A stretch of 64,000 nucleotides of DNA, taken from Thioclava arctica (GTDB taxonomy: Bacteria; Pseudomonadota; Alphaproteobacteria; Rhodobacterales; Rhodobacteraceae). The translations under genes and the position numbers were made by a program. A model generated the notes under the pieces. It was given only the letters and a program-made list of their open reading frames with translations. It was not told the DNA's origin and did no database searches. Positions within the stretch are counted from its first letter, which is position 1. Each line of letters opens with the position of its first letter. Shown here piece after piece: positions 1 through 7,829 of this stretch. The stretch spans positions 1 through 64,000 of the forward strand of contig NZ_JBFRYC010000001.1 of assembly GCF_040892615.1 (NCBI RefSeq), written 5' to 3'.

Positions 1-614
1 CGCTGATGGAAGCTGTCGACGCTTGGATCCCGACGCCCGAGCGCGCCGTGGACCAGCCCTTCTTGATGCCGATCGAAGACGTGTTCTCGATCTCGGGTCG
101 CGGCACGGTTGTGACCGGCCGTATCGAGCGCGGCGTTGTCAACGTTGGCGACGAACTGGAAATCGTTGGTATCAACGACACCAAGAAAACGACCTGCACG
201 GGCGTGGAAATGTTCCGCAAACTGCTGGATCGTGGTGAAGCTGGCGACAACATCGGCGCACTGCTGCGCGGCATCGACCGTGAGGGCGTTGAGCGTGGTC
301 AGGTTCTGTGTAAGCCGGGTTCGGTGAAGCCGCACACCAAGTTCGAAGCTGAGGCCTATATCCTCACCAAAGAAGAGGGTGGCCGTCACACGCCGTTCTT
401 TGCGAACTACCGTCCGCAGTTCTACTTCCGCACCACGGACGTCACCGGCACCGTTAACCTGCCCGAGGGCACGGAAATGGTCATGCCGGGCGACAACCTG
501 AAGTTCGAAGTCGAACTGATCGCACCGATCGCCATGGAAGACGGTCTGCGCTTCGCCATTCGCGAAGGCGGCCGCACCGTCGGCGCCGGCGTGGTGTCGA
601 AAATCCTCGCTTGA
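1..614 (+). CDS. tuf: Elongation factor Tu, C-terminal part (gene starts before the window)
   Basis: EF-Tu is the GTPase that carries aminoacyl-tRNA to the ribosomal A site. The reading frame is already open at position 3, and about 204 residues are visible out of a usual 390 or so. The GTPase domain lies upstream of the window. What is seen is the end of domain 1, then beta-barrel domain 2 (starting near PFLMPIEDVFSISGRG) and domain 3 with GGRHTPF and YFRTTDVTG. The ATG at position 6 is internal, not a start. The gene sits directly before rpsJ, the usual end of the str operon. Identification is certain; only its 5' part is missing. Confidence 0.97.
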   Translation, partial: LMEAVDAWIPTPERAVDQPFLMPIEDVFSISGRGTVVTGRIERGVVNVGDELEIVGINDTKKTTCTGVEMFRKLLDRGEAGDNIGALLRGIDREGVERGQVLCKPGSVKPHTKFEAEAYILTKEEGGRHTPFFANYRPQFYFRTTDVTGTVNLPEGTEMVMPGDNLKFEVELIAPIAMEDGLRFAIREGGRTVGAGVVSKILA

Positions 615-624
615 TCGAGGGGAT

Positions 625-646
625 CGGGGCCGTGTTTGCGGCCCCG
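625..646 (+). terminator. Hairpin after tuf, possible terminator without a T-run
   Basis: A perfect 7-bp stem (CGGGGCC / GGCCCCG) with an 8-base loop begins 10 bases after the tuf stop. It is followed by AAAA rather than T residues. It may therefore be a processing or mRNA-end structure rather than a strong intrinsic terminator. Confidence 0.45.
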
Positions 647-702
647 AAAACCGACAGGTGACACGAATTTGGGTGGTGCGCCGCAAGGCGCGCCATTCGC
701 TC

Positions 703-731
703 TTGACAGACTCAGGTGAACCCCGTAGGGG
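703..731 (+). promoter_or_regulatory. Promoter of the S10 block
   Basis: TTGACA at 703-708 and TAGGGG at 726-731 are separated by 17 bp. They lie about 95 bases before the rpsJ start and after the tuf hairpin. The -35 box is perfect. The -10 box is poor and lacks the usual final T, as at several other promoters in this window. Confidence 0.6.
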
Positions 732-788
732 ACGCCTCTGATCTAGCTTAGATTAAAGGTTCGATGCAGGCGCGCATGAGGCGTCGTC

Positions 789-820
789 TGCCTCTCAATC
801 TTCACGCCATGCGAGAGGCA
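789..820 (+). promoter_or_regulatory. rpsJ leader hairpin covering the ribosome binding site
   Basis: TGCCTCTC (789-796) is perfectly complementary to GAGAGGCA (813-820), with a 16-base loop. The downstream arm contains the Shine-Dalgarno sequence GAGAGG (813-818), 8 bases before the rpsJ ATG. Folding would block initiation. In Escherichia coli the S10 leader mediates feedback control by L4. Whether this simpler structure does something similar is inference. Confidence 0.55.
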
Positions 821-826
821 TGACAC

Positions 827-1135
827 ATGAACGGCCAAAATATCCGTATCCGGCTCAAGGCGTTCGATTTCCGTGTGCTGGACGCCAGCACCCAAGAAAT
901 CGTTAACACCGCAAAGCGCACGGGTGCTACGGTGCGCGGGCCCATCCCGCTGCCCAACAAAATCGAGAAATTCACGGTTCTTCGCGGTCCGCACATCGAC
1001 AAGAAGTCGCGCGACCAGTGGGAAATCCGTACGCATAAGCGTCTTCTCGACATCGTCGATCCGACCCCGCAAACCGTGGACGCGCTGATGAAGCTCGACC
1101 TGGCGGCTGGTGTCGACGTCGAGATCAAGGTGTAA
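827..1135 (+). CDS. rpsJ: 30S ribosomal protein S10
   Basis: Small-subunit protein of 102 residues, the normal length. S10 also acts as NusE in the NusB-NusE antitermination complex. The conserved segment IPLPNKIEKFTVLRGPH and the C-terminal VEIKV are present. The ATG at 827 follows GAGAGG by 8 bases. It is the first gene of the S10 block, and rplC starts 10 bases after its stop. Confidence 0.98.
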   Translation: MNGQNIRIRLKAFDFRVLDASTQEIVNTAKRTGATVRGPIPLPNKIEKFTVLRGPHIDKKSRDQWEIRTHKRLLDIVDPTPQTVDALMKLDLAAGVDVEIKV

Positions 1136-1145
1136 GGAGGGTCAC

Positions 1146-2012
1146 ATGCTTCGCACTGGTATTATTGCCAAGAAGTTGGGGATGACCCGGCTTTTCCTTG
1201 AAGATGGTCGTCAGGTTCCTGTGACCGTCCTTCAACTCGACAGCTTGCAGGTTGTTGCACAGCGCACCGCCGACACGGATGGCTATACGGCCGTTCAGCT
1301 TGGCGCGGGCGAGGCGAAAGCCAAGCGCACGACCGCTGCATTGCGTGGTCACTTCGCCAAGGCGAATGTGGCCCCCAAGCGCAAGGTCGCGGAATTCCGC
1401 GTCGCTGCAGAAAACCTGATTGAAGTGGGTGAAGAAATCACCGCCGATCATTACTTCGAAGGTCAGTTCGTGGATATCGCGGGCACCTCGATCGGTAAGG
1501 GTTTCGCGGGCGCGATGAAGCGTCACAACTTCGCCGGTCTGCGCGCCACGCACGGCGTCTCGATCAGCCACCGTTCGCATGGTTCGACCGGTCAGTGTCA
1601 AGACCCGGGCAAGGTGTTCAAAGGCAAGAAGATGGCTGGCCACATGGGTGCTGCCCGCGTGACGACCCAGAACCTGCAAGTGGTGAAAACCGATGCAGAT
1701 CGTGGTCTGATCATGGTCAAAGGCTCGGTTCCCGGTTCCAAAGGTGGTTGGGTGACAGTCAAGGATGCGGTCAAAAAGCCGGCATCTGAGAACATCATCT
1801 ACCCGGCCGCGCTGAAATCGGCTGCCGAGGCTGCACATAAGGCTGCTGAAGCTGCTGCTGCCGCTGCCGCCGCCGAGGAAGAAGCCGCCCGTCTGGCCGC
1901 CGAAGAAGCTGCCGCCGCTGAGCAGGCTGCTGCGCTGAAAGACGCCGAAGCTTCGATCGAAGCTGACAAGGCCTCTGACGGTGAAGCTGCGCCCGAAGGA
2001 GACAAAGAATGA
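1146..2012 (+). CDS. rplC: 50S ribosomal protein L3 with long Ala/Glu-rich C-terminal tail
   Basis: L3 binds 23S rRNA early in assembly and reaches towards the peptidyl transferase centre. The start is taken at the ATG at 1146 (MLRTGIIAKKLGMTRLF), which follows the ribosome binding site AAGGAGGG. A longer open frame from 1110 would run through rpsJ. The core contains the conserved RATHGVSISHRSHGSTGQ and PGKVFKGKKMAGHMG segments. The product is 288 residues against about 209 in E. coli. The excess is a tail of roughly 75 residues made mostly of Ala and Glu, probably helical or disordered. The stop overlaps the rplD start (ATGA). Confidence 0.96.
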   Translation: MLRTGIIAKKLGMTRLFLEDGRQVPVTVLQLDSLQVVAQRTADTDGYTAVQLGAGEAKAKRTTAALRGHFAKANVAPKRKVAEFRVAAENLIEVGEEITADHYFEGQFVDIAGTSIGKGFAGAMKRHNFAGLRATHGVSISHRSHGSTGQCQDPGKVFKGKKMAGHMGAARVTTQNLQVVKTDADRGLIMVKGSVPGSKGGWVTVKDAVKKPASENIIYPAALKSAAEAAHKAAEAAAAAAAAEEEAARLAAEEAAAAEQAAALKDAEASIEADKASDGEAAPEGDKE

Positions 2013-2629
2013 AACTCGATGTGATCAAGCTCGACGCCGGTAAATCCGGTTCGATCGAACTCGCCGACGAGATCTTTGGGCTCGAGCCGCGCGCCGACAT
2101 CCTGCACCGTGTGGTGCGCTGGCAGCGTGCGAAAGCACAGGCTGGCACCCACTCGACGCTCGGTCGTTCGGACGTGTCCTACTCGACCAAGAAGATCTAT
2201 CGCCAAAAGGGCACGGGCGGCGCACGCCACGGCTCGCGCAAGGCTCCGATCTTCCGCAAAGGTGGCGTCTATAAAGGCCCGACCCCGCGCAGCCACGCCC
2301 ACGACCTGCCCAAGAAGTTCCGGGCGCTCGGTCTGAAGCATGCGCTGTCGTCCAAAGCCGCAACCGGCAATCTGATCGTTCTGGAGAACGCAGATATGGC
2401 TGGCTCCAAAACCAAGGATCTCGCGAAAGCCGCGAAGGAGTTGGGTTGGAAGCGCGTTCTGGTGATCGACGGGGCCGAGGTGAATGAAAACTTCGCCAAA
2501 GCCGCGCGCAACATCGAAGGCATCGACGTGCTGCCCTCGATGGGTGCCAATGTGTATGATATCCTTCTGCGTGACACGCTCGTGATCACGAAGGCGGGTA
2601 TCGAAGCTCTGGAGGCTCGTCTGAAATGA
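2009..2629 (+). CDS. rplD: 50S ribosomal protein L4
   Basis: L4 lines the peptide exit tunnel; in E. coli it is also the repressor of its own S10 operon. The product is 206 residues. The tunnel-loop segment around YRQKGTGGARHGSRKAP is present, followed by FRKGGVYKGPTPRSHAHDLP. It overlaps rplC by 4 bases and rplW by 4 bases, which suggests translational coupling. If feedback exists here, the rpsJ leader hairpin is the obvious place to look. Confidence 0.98.
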   Translation: MKLDVIKLDAGKSGSIELADEIFGLEPRADILHRVVRWQRAKAQAGTHSTLGRSDVSYSTKKIYRQKGTGGARHGSRKAPIFRKGGVYKGPTPRSHAHDLPKKFRALGLKHALSSKAATGNLIVLENADMAGSKTKDLAKAAKELGWKRVLVIDGAEVNENFAKAARNIEGIDVLPSMGANVYDILLRDTLVITKAGIEALEARLK

Positions 2630-2937
2630 GCAAGTCTGAAATGAGTGCGAAACCCGAACATTATGACGTGATCGTCAAGCCGATCATCACCGAGAAAGCC
2701 ACGATGGCCTCGGAGCATGGTGCGGTGGTTTTCGAAGTGTCGAAAGACAGCTCGAAGCCGCAGATCAAAGAAGCCGTCGAAGTTCTCTTTGGCGTCAAGG
2801 TGAAGGCGGTTAACACCACCATCATCAAAGGCAAAACCAAGCGTTTCCGTGGCACCCCTGGTCGCCGCTCGGACGTGAAGAAAGCCTATGTGACGCTTGA
2901 AGAAGGCAATACGATCGACGTCTCCACCGGCCTGTAA
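2626..2937 (+). CDS. rplW: 50S ribosomal protein L23
   Basis: L23 sits at the exit of the peptide tunnel and docks trigger factor and SRP. The product is 103 residues from the ATG at 2626, which overlaps the rplD stop. A second in-frame ATG at 2641 would give 98 residues. The segment KPIITEKATMASE and the region FRGTPGRRSDVKKAYV are typical. It is the last gene before a strong terminator, whereas in most bacteria rplB follows directly. Confidence 0.96.
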   Translation: MSKSEMSAKPEHYDVIVKPIITEKATMASEHGAVVFEVSKDSSKPQIKEAVEVLFGVKVKAVNTTIIKGKTKRFRGTPGRRSDVKKAYVTLEEGNTIDVSTGL

Positions 2938-2958
2938 TCTGGTCGGACGTAAGATTTG

Positions 2959-2990
2959 GAAAGGCCCTCGCATTTGCGGGGGCCTTTTCG
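2959..2990 (+). terminator. Intrinsic terminator after rplW
   Basis: AAAGGCCC near 2960-2967 pairs with GGGCCTTT near 2979-2987, with further pairing CGCA/TGCG inside, and a short T-run follows. This ends the rpsJ-rplW transcript, so rplB needs its own promoter. Confidence 0.8.
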
Positions 2991-3036
2991 TTTGTCGGGG
3001 AGGGTAGGGGGGCTTCGGGCCAATTGCCCCCGCCCC

Positions 3037-3363
3037 TCACTTCTCTCGCAGGTAGCTTTCAGAGACATAGCCCCGCAGCCCGCGAGCGGCCTCAAGCGCC
3101 ACGTCACACCAGCGCGTATTCCCGATCCGCTCACAATCCTTCACCCGGACCAGGGTGCCGTTGGGCAGGCCGACGATCACCTTATAGCCGATGCCCGGGC
3201 CTGCGCGCATTTTGAGCATATCCTCTCCCTTGACGCCGCGCACCTCGTAGCGTCCGCTCCAACCAGCGAGAGCGGGGGATGCAAGAAGGGTCGTGACAAG
3301 TAGCGGTGCGATCAGCGCAATCATTCGGGTTGGGATTCTGGGTTGTATGCGGGTTGGATGCAT
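3037..3363 (-). CDS. Secreted SH3-domain protein inserted between rplW and rplB
   Basis: The product is 108 residues, with an N-terminal signal peptide whose basic start is followed by a hydrophobic stretch (MIALIAPLLVTTLLASPALA, cleavage expected after ALA near residue 33). The rest is one bacterial SH3-like domain: LKMRAGPGIGYKVIVGLPNG and a final GYVSESYL. Such domains usually bind cell-wall components. The ATG at 3363 has AGGAG 6 bases upstream, so it is preferred over the internal ATG at 3324. The gene runs against the ribosomal genes. A possible reverse promoter is TTGCGC (3440-3435) and TACGCG (3417-3412) with 17 bp between. The function is unknown. Confidence 0.85.
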   Translation of the reverse strand: MHPTRIQPRIPTRMIALIAPLLVTTLLASPALAGWSGRYEVRGVKGEDMLKMRAGPGIGYKVIVGLPNGTLVRVKDCERIGNTRWCDVALEAARGLRGYVSESYLREK

Positions 3364-3617
3364 CAGTTTCTCCTGTTATGTCTTTCGCCTCAGCCGCGAG
3401 TTTGCCCGTTGCGCGTACCAAGCGCCAGTTCCGCGCGCAATCTCGTGCAAAACAAGGGCTCCCCTATAGACAGCCCCGCGCAACCCTGCTAGCTACGCGC
3501 CAGTCTCGAGGCCTCGGATTCGTTCCGGGGCCTGTGACTTTTGCATTCGGGGACCTTCGGGGCCCTACACATAAGTAGGCGGGGCAACCCGTCTCAAGCT
3601 AACGGAAGACAGAAAGC

Positions 3618-4457
3618 ATGGCACTCAAGTCGTATAAACCGACGACGCCGGGCCAGCGTGGGCTGGTTCTGATCGACCGTTCGGAGCTTTGGAAAGGCCG
3701 TCCGGTCAAAGCCCTCACTGAGGGTTTGACCAAGACTGGTGGCCGGAACAACACCGGGCGGATCACGATGTGGCACAAAGGTGGTGGCGCAAAGCGTCTC
3801 TATCGCATCGTCGATTTCAAACGTCGCAAATTTGACATCTCGGCTACCGTCGAGCGTATCGAATACGATCCCAACCGCACGGCCTTCATCGCGCTGGTGC
3901 GCTATGAAGACAATGAGGTTGCCTACATCCTCGCGCCCCAGCGTCTTGCTTTGGGTGACCGCGTGATCGCATCGGCCAAGGCCGACGTGAAGCCCGGCAA
4001 CGCAATGCCCTTCTCGGGCATGCCGATCGGGACGATTGTTCACAACGTCGAACTCAAGCCCGGCAAAGGCGGCCAGATCGCACGCGCCGCAGGCACCTAT
4101 GCCCAGTTCGTGGGTCGTGACGGTGGCTACGCGCAGTTGCGTTTGTCCTCGGGCGAATTGCGTCTCGTGCGTCAGGAATGCATGGCCACCATCGGTGCCG
4201 TGTCCAACGCTGACCATAGCAACCAAAACCTCGGTAAAGCCGGTCGTAAGCGCCACATGGGCGTGCGTCCGACCGTTCGCGGTGTTGCGATGAACCCGAT
4301 CGACCACCCGCATGGTGGTGGTGAAGGTCGCACTTCGGGTGGCCGTCATCCTGTGACGCCGTGGGGCAAGCCGACCAAAGGCAAGCGCACCCGCGTCAAC
4401 AAGAAGACGGACCAGTACATCCTGCGTTCGCGTCACGCGAAGAAAAAGGGTCGTTAA
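3618..4457 (+). CDS. rplB: 50S ribosomal protein L2
   Basis: L2 is needed for subunit association and peptidyl transferase activity. The product is 279 residues, the normal length. The universally conserved C-terminal motif MNPIDHPHGGGEGR, which carries the functionally important histidine, is intact. It is the first gene of a new block after the rplW terminator and the divergent SH3 gene. The 254 bases upstream must hold its promoter, but no convincing pair of boxes was found there. A weak TTGCAT at 3541 is followed by CTACAC. Confidence 0.98.
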   Translation: MALKSYKPTTPGQRGLVLIDRSELWKGRPVKALTEGLTKTGGRNNTGRITMWHKGGGAKRLYRIVDFKRRKFDISATVERIEYDPNRTAFIALVRYEDNEVAYILAPQRLALGDRVIASAKADVKPGNAMPFSGMPIGTIVHNVELKPGKGGQIARAAGTYAQFVGRDGGYAQLRLSSGELRLVRQECMATIGAVSNADHSNQNLGKAGRKRHMGVRPTVRGVAMNPIDHPHGGGEGRTSGGRHPVTPWGKPTKGKRTRVNKKTDQYILRSRHAKKKGR

Positions 4458-4460
4458 GAT

Positions 4461-4739
4461 ATGTCTCGTTCTGTTTGGAAAGGCCCCTTCGTTGACGCCT
4501 ATCTGCTGAAAAAAGCAGAGAAGTCGCGCGATTCGGGCAAAAACGATGTGATCAAGATCTGGTCGCGCCGTTCCACCATCCTGCCGCAATTCGTGGGTCT
4601 CACGTTCGCGGTTTATAACGGCCACAAGCACATCCCGGTGAACGTCACCGAGGAAATGATCGGCCAGAAATTCGGTGAATACTCACCGACCCGCACCTAT
4701 TACGGGCATGCGGCTGACAAAAAAGCCAAGAGGAAGTAA
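4461..4739 (+). CDS. rpsS: 30S ribosomal protein S19
   Basis: S19 lies in the head of the small subunit next to S13. The product is 92 residues. The signature YNGHKHIPVNVTEEMIGQK and EYSPTRTYYGH are present. It starts 3 bases after rplB, consistent with one transcript. Confidence 0.98.
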   Translation: MSRSVWKGPFVDAYLLKKAEKSRDSGKNDVIKIWSRRSTILPQFVGLTFAVYNGHKHIPVNVTEEMIGQKFGEYSPTRTYYGHAADKKAKRK

Positions 4740-4744
4740 TCGTC

Positions 4745-5125
4745 ATGGGTAAGGAAAAGAATCCGCGCCGCGTGGCGGACAACGAAGCAATGGCAAAAAC
4801 CAAGATGCTTCGCACCTCGCCGCAAAAGCTCAACCTCGTTGCTGCGATGATCCGCGGTAAAAAGGTCGACAAAGCTCTCACCGATCTGACCTTCTCGAAG
4901 AAGCGGATCGCGGGCGACGTCAAGAAATGCCTGCAATCGGCAATCGCAAACGCTGAGAACAACCACGGCCTGGACGTGGACGAACTCGTCGTGGTCGAAG
5001 CCTGGGTTGGCAAAAACCTGGTGATGAAACGTGGCCGTCCGCGGGCACGGGGCCGTTTCGGCAAGATCATGAAGCCGTTTTCGGAAATCACCATCAAGGT
5101 GCGTCAGATCGAGGAGCAAGCGTAA
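4745..5125 (+). CDS. rplV: 50S ribosomal protein L22
   Basis: L22 contacts all 23S domains and lines the exit tunnel with an extended loop, seen here as GRPRARGRFGKIMKPFSEIT. The product is 126 residues, somewhat longer at the N-terminus than E. coli L22 (110). Its stop shares one base with the rpsC start (TAATG). Confidence 0.97.
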   Translation: MGKEKNPRRVADNEAMAKTKMLRTSPQKLNLVAAMIRGKKVDKALTDLTFSKKRIAGDVKKCLQSAIANAENNHGLDVDELVVVEAWVGKNLVMKRGRPRARGRFGKIMKPFSEITIKVRQIEEQA

Positions 5126-5835
5126 TGGGTCAGAAGGTCAATCCGATTGGCATGCGTCTCCAGGTCAACCGCACCTGGGATAGCCGCTGGTACGCCGACA
5201 CCAAAGACTACGGCAACCTGCTGCTCGAGGATCTCAAAATCCGCGAGTTCATCCACAAGGAAGCCAAGCAGGCCGGCGTCAGCCGCGTCATCATCGAGCG
5301 TCCGCACAAGAAATGCCGTGTGACCATTCACGCTGCACGTCCGGGCGTCATCATCGGCAAGAAAGGCGCAGACATCGAGTCGCTGCGCAAGAAGCTGGCG
5401 AACTTCACCGACAGCGAACTGCACCTGAACATCGTAGAAATCCGCAAGCCGGAACTTGATGCGCAGCTGGTGGCTGAGTCGATCGCTCAGCAGCTTGAGC
5501 GTCGTGTTTCGTTCCGTCGCGCGATGAAGCGCTCGGTGCAAAACGCAATGCGCATCGGTGCACTTGGTATTCGTGTGAACGTCGCTGGCCGTCTGGGCGG
5601 CGCCGAGATCGCGCGTACCGAGTGGTATCGTGAGGGTCGCGTGCCGCTGCACACCCTGCGTGCCGATATCGACTACGCCTTGTCCGAAGCCATGACCCCT
5701 TACGGGATCATCGGGATCAAGGTGTGGATCTTCAAAGGCGAGATCATGGAACATGATCCGCAAGCTCGCGACCGCAAGCACGCTGAGGCCCAAGAGGGTC
5801 CGGCACCGCGCGGCCCGCGTCGCGATCATCGCTGA
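5125..5835 (+). CDS. rpsC: 30S ribosomal protein S3
   Basis: S3 is at the mRNA entry site and takes part in mRNA unwinding. The product is 236 residues. An N-terminal KH domain is present with the GxxG loop in VIIGKKGADIESLRKKL, followed by the C-terminal S3 domain (GRLGGAEIARTEWYREGRVP). A short charged tail follows, rich in Arg, Asp and Pro. Confidence 0.98.
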   Translation: MGQKVNPIGMRLQVNRTWDSRWYADTKDYGNLLLEDLKIREFIHKEAKQAGVSRVIIERPHKKCRVTIHAARPGVIIGKKGADIESLRKKLANFTDSELHLNIVEIRKPELDAQLVAESIAQQLERRVSFRRAMKRSVQNAMRIGALGIRVNVAGRLGGAEIARTEWYREGRVPLHTLRADIDYALSEAMTPYGIIGIKVWIFKGEIMEHDPQARDRKHAEAQEGPAPRGPRRDHR

Positions 5836-5849
5836 GGGAGTAGATAGTC

Positions 5850-6263
5850 ATGCTGCAACCGAAACGGACGAAATTCCGCAAGATGCACAAAGGCCGGATT
5901 CACGGCGAAGCCAAAGGCGGCTTTGATTTGAACTTCGGTCACTTCGGCCTCAAGGCCACCGCTCCCGAGCGCGTCACGGCACGCCAGATCGAGGCGGCTC
6001 GCCGCGCGATCACGCGTCACATGAAGCGTCAGGGCCGTGTCTGGATCCGGATCTTCCCGGATACCCCGGTGACCGCGAAGCCGACCGAAGTGCGTATGGG
6101 TAAAGGTAAGGGTTCGGTCGATTACTGGGCCGCCCGCGTCAAGCCCGGCCGCGTCATGTTCGAGATCGATGGTGTGAACGAAGTGATCGCGCGCGAGGCC
6201 CTGCGCCTCGGCGCCGCGAAACTCTCGGTCGCCTGCCGCATCGTCGAGCGTCAGGACTGGTAA
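5850..6263 (+). CDS. rplP: 50S ribosomal protein L16
   Basis: L16 organises the A-site tRNA elbow region. The product is 137 residues. It starts MLQPKRTKFRKMHKGR and contains ARQIEAARRAITRHMKRQG and EVRMGKGKG. Arg82 in the last motif corresponds to the E. coli L16 arginine that is hydroxylated by the 2OG oxygenase YcfD. In most bacteria rpmC follows at once; here two unrelated genes and a terminator intervene. Confidence 0.98.
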   Translation: MLQPKRTKFRKMHKGRIHGEAKGGFDLNFGHFGLKATAPERVTARQIEAARRAITRHMKRQGRVWIRIFPDTPVTAKPTEVRMGKGKGSVDYWAARVKPGRVMFEIDGVNEVIAREALRLGAAKLSVACRIVERQDW

Positions 6264-6268
6264 AGGGG

Positions 6269-6291
6269 CGTAGCTGCGTAAGGCAGCTACG
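6269..6291 (+). other. Hairpin directly after rplP
   Basis: A perfect 9-bp stem (CGTAGCTGC / GCAGCTACG) with loop GTAAG lies 5 bases after the rplP stop. It has no T-run, so it more likely protects or defines an mRNA 3' end than terminates transcription. Confidence 0.5.
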
Positions 6292-6361
6292 ATCCCGCAT
6301 GGTGTAGGCAAAATCGCAGATTTTGGCCGGGACATGCTCCGGTTCTAATGACAGACAAACG

Positions 6362-6395
6362 AAAGCCCCCGTCGAGCAATCGGCGGGGGCTTTTG
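6362..6395 (+). terminator. Intrinsic terminator after rplP
   Basis: AAAGCCCCC (6362-6370) pairs with GGGGGCTTT (6385-6393), and four further inner pairs extend the stem to 13 bp around a 6-base loop. It is followed by a short T-run and closes the rplB-rplP block. Confidence 0.85.
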
Positions 6396-6523
6396 CGTCT
6401 GGGGAGATTGCGGCGATATAAAAGGACGTTATCAAGTCCTTCTTGCGCAATTGTTACTTGCACGCGTTCTCTGCCCGCGGGAGGTATAAGGGATAAGGGA
6501 CGGAAAACATTTTGGGTAATCAT

Positions 6524-7684
6524 ATGCTTGAGAAGCTTTCGAACCTGATTGTCGATTCGAAAGAGTTCGCAATCGTGGACACGAAAGTCCATCGGTTTTG
6601 TCCATTCGAAGCCGTGGGCATGGCGCGCCAAGAAATTCGGCATTCGAACTTCCTCGCTTATTTGCTCGATCCGTCGCGTCCGCATGGGATCGGTGACGTG
6701 GCGCTTCGTGCCCTGCTGATGTCGTTGACACAGGAATTTCCAGCGGAGCGGCTGGACTATCACCTCTGTGATCTGTCGACGGCCACGGTCTGGCGGGAAC
6801 GCGATAATATCGATCTGCTGATCGAGATTCCGTCGGTCAAAGGCAAGAAGGGGCTTGTCGTCGCGATTGAGGTCAAGGTCGATGCAAGCGAGCGGGAAGG
6901 CCAACTTGGGGATTACAGCAAACGTGTGGGGCACCGGTATTCCTCGGGCGAGTGGGCGCATCTGTTTTGCTTCCTGACCCCGGATGGCCGCGACGGCACG
7001 ACACACAGATCGCAGACTTGGAGACGTCTGTCATTTGGCGACCTGCTTGACAGGGTTCAGGCGATGGTTTCGCGATCTGGGATTGCCGGCGAAGGCGTGA
7101 AGTTCTTTAACTACTACCACTCAATGATGAGGAGGCATGGCATAGTGAAAGGCTCGAGTGACCCGGAATTGGACCGCGCTGTGCTTGCGATCTGGACGGA
7201 ACATAAAGAGGCGCTGGATTACTTGATCGACAACCGGCCCGACCCGTTCAGTGCGGTAATGCAAAAACTTGATGACCGGCAAAAAGAGTTTGCGAAATCG
7301 CTGTCCGCTGATCGTGCAGAGACGATCGCGCCCGATCAGAAATGGTCTGGGTACCGGAGGTTTACGTTCCCAAGCTTGAAAGGCGAATGCCCCGCACTGT
7401 TCGGTGCCGGAGACCACTGGGTTCCTTCGGGATCTCATCTGGCTTTGGAACTGAACCCCGAAAAAGATCAGGTCATGGTGTGTTTTGTCATTGGTCCAGA
7501 AGGCAACGGAAAGAAGTTTCGTTCATTATTGAGTGAAGAGATGGCCAAACTTCCCGGTACACCCGCCAAATATATCAAAGGCCCGAGGCATTATTGGAAG
7601 GAACCGGTGCTGACTTGGGACGACCTTGCTGAAGACCGCGATCACTATGAAATTCTCGCTGAAAAAAACCCGCGCATTCGTTGA
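6524..7684 (+). CDS. PD-(D/E)XK nuclease-family protein between rplP and rpmC
   Basis: The product is 386 residues from the ATG at 6524. A TTG at 6512 would add four residues. The N-terminal third resembles the PDDEXK_4-type family: RHSNFLAYLLDPSRPHG, then NIDLLIEI and, after a short loop, VVAIEVKVDA. These fit the D...ExK active-site order (Asp near residue 99, then Glu and Lys of EVKVD). Proteins of this family are common as single accessory genes, and their biological role is mostly unknown; some lie in defence loci. Base composition looks less GC-rich than in the flanking ribosomal genes, and its position inside the spc cluster suggests acquisition. There is no partner methylase or helicase next to it. 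Confidence 0.7.
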   Translation: MLEKLSNLIVDSKEFAIVDTKVHRFCPFEAVGMARQEIRHSNFLAYLLDPSRPHGIGDVALRALLMSLTQEFPAERLDYHLCDLSTATVWRERDNIDLLIEIPSVKGKKGLVVAIEVKVDASEREGQLGDYSKRVGHRYSSGEWAHLFCFLTPDGRDGTTHRSQTWRRLSFGDLLDRVQAMVSRSGIAGEGVKFFNYYHSMMRRHGIVKGSSDPELDRAVLAIWTEHKEALDYLIDNRPDPFSAVMQKLDDRQKEFAKSLSADRAETIAPDQKWSGYRRFTFPSLKGECPALFGAGDHWVPSGSHLALELNPEKDQVMVCFVIGPEGNGKKFRSLLSEEMAKLPGTPAKYIKGPRHYWKEPVLTWDDLAEDRDHYEILAEKNPRIR

Positions 7685-7784
7685 TAAACACTTCGATGAC
7701 GTGACGAAGGCTGTCAGGTCAGCCTGTTCGCGTTTATCAGCGGGGGGATGAGGCGGGGACATCATCCGGGAGCATACCTCCATG

Positions 7785-7816
7785 CCGTGATGAGATTGGC
7801 GGAGCCAATTTCACGG
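7785..7816. other. Imperfect dyad between convergent genes
   Basis: Nested arms CCGTGA (7785-7790) with TCACGG (7811-7816), and ATTGG (7795-7799) with CCAAT (7805-7809), could form one hairpin. It lies between the nuclease-like gene and the convergent oxygenase gene. It may help end both transcripts, although no clear T-run is present on either strand. Confidence 0.35.
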
Positions 7817-7829
7817 TGCTTTCCCCCCC

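Noticed and set aside
3418..3600. Strong forward promoter before rplB
   Set aside because: One must exist, but the best boxes (TTGCAT with CTACAC or TACACA) have 18-19 bp spacing and poor -10 sequence, so none is called.
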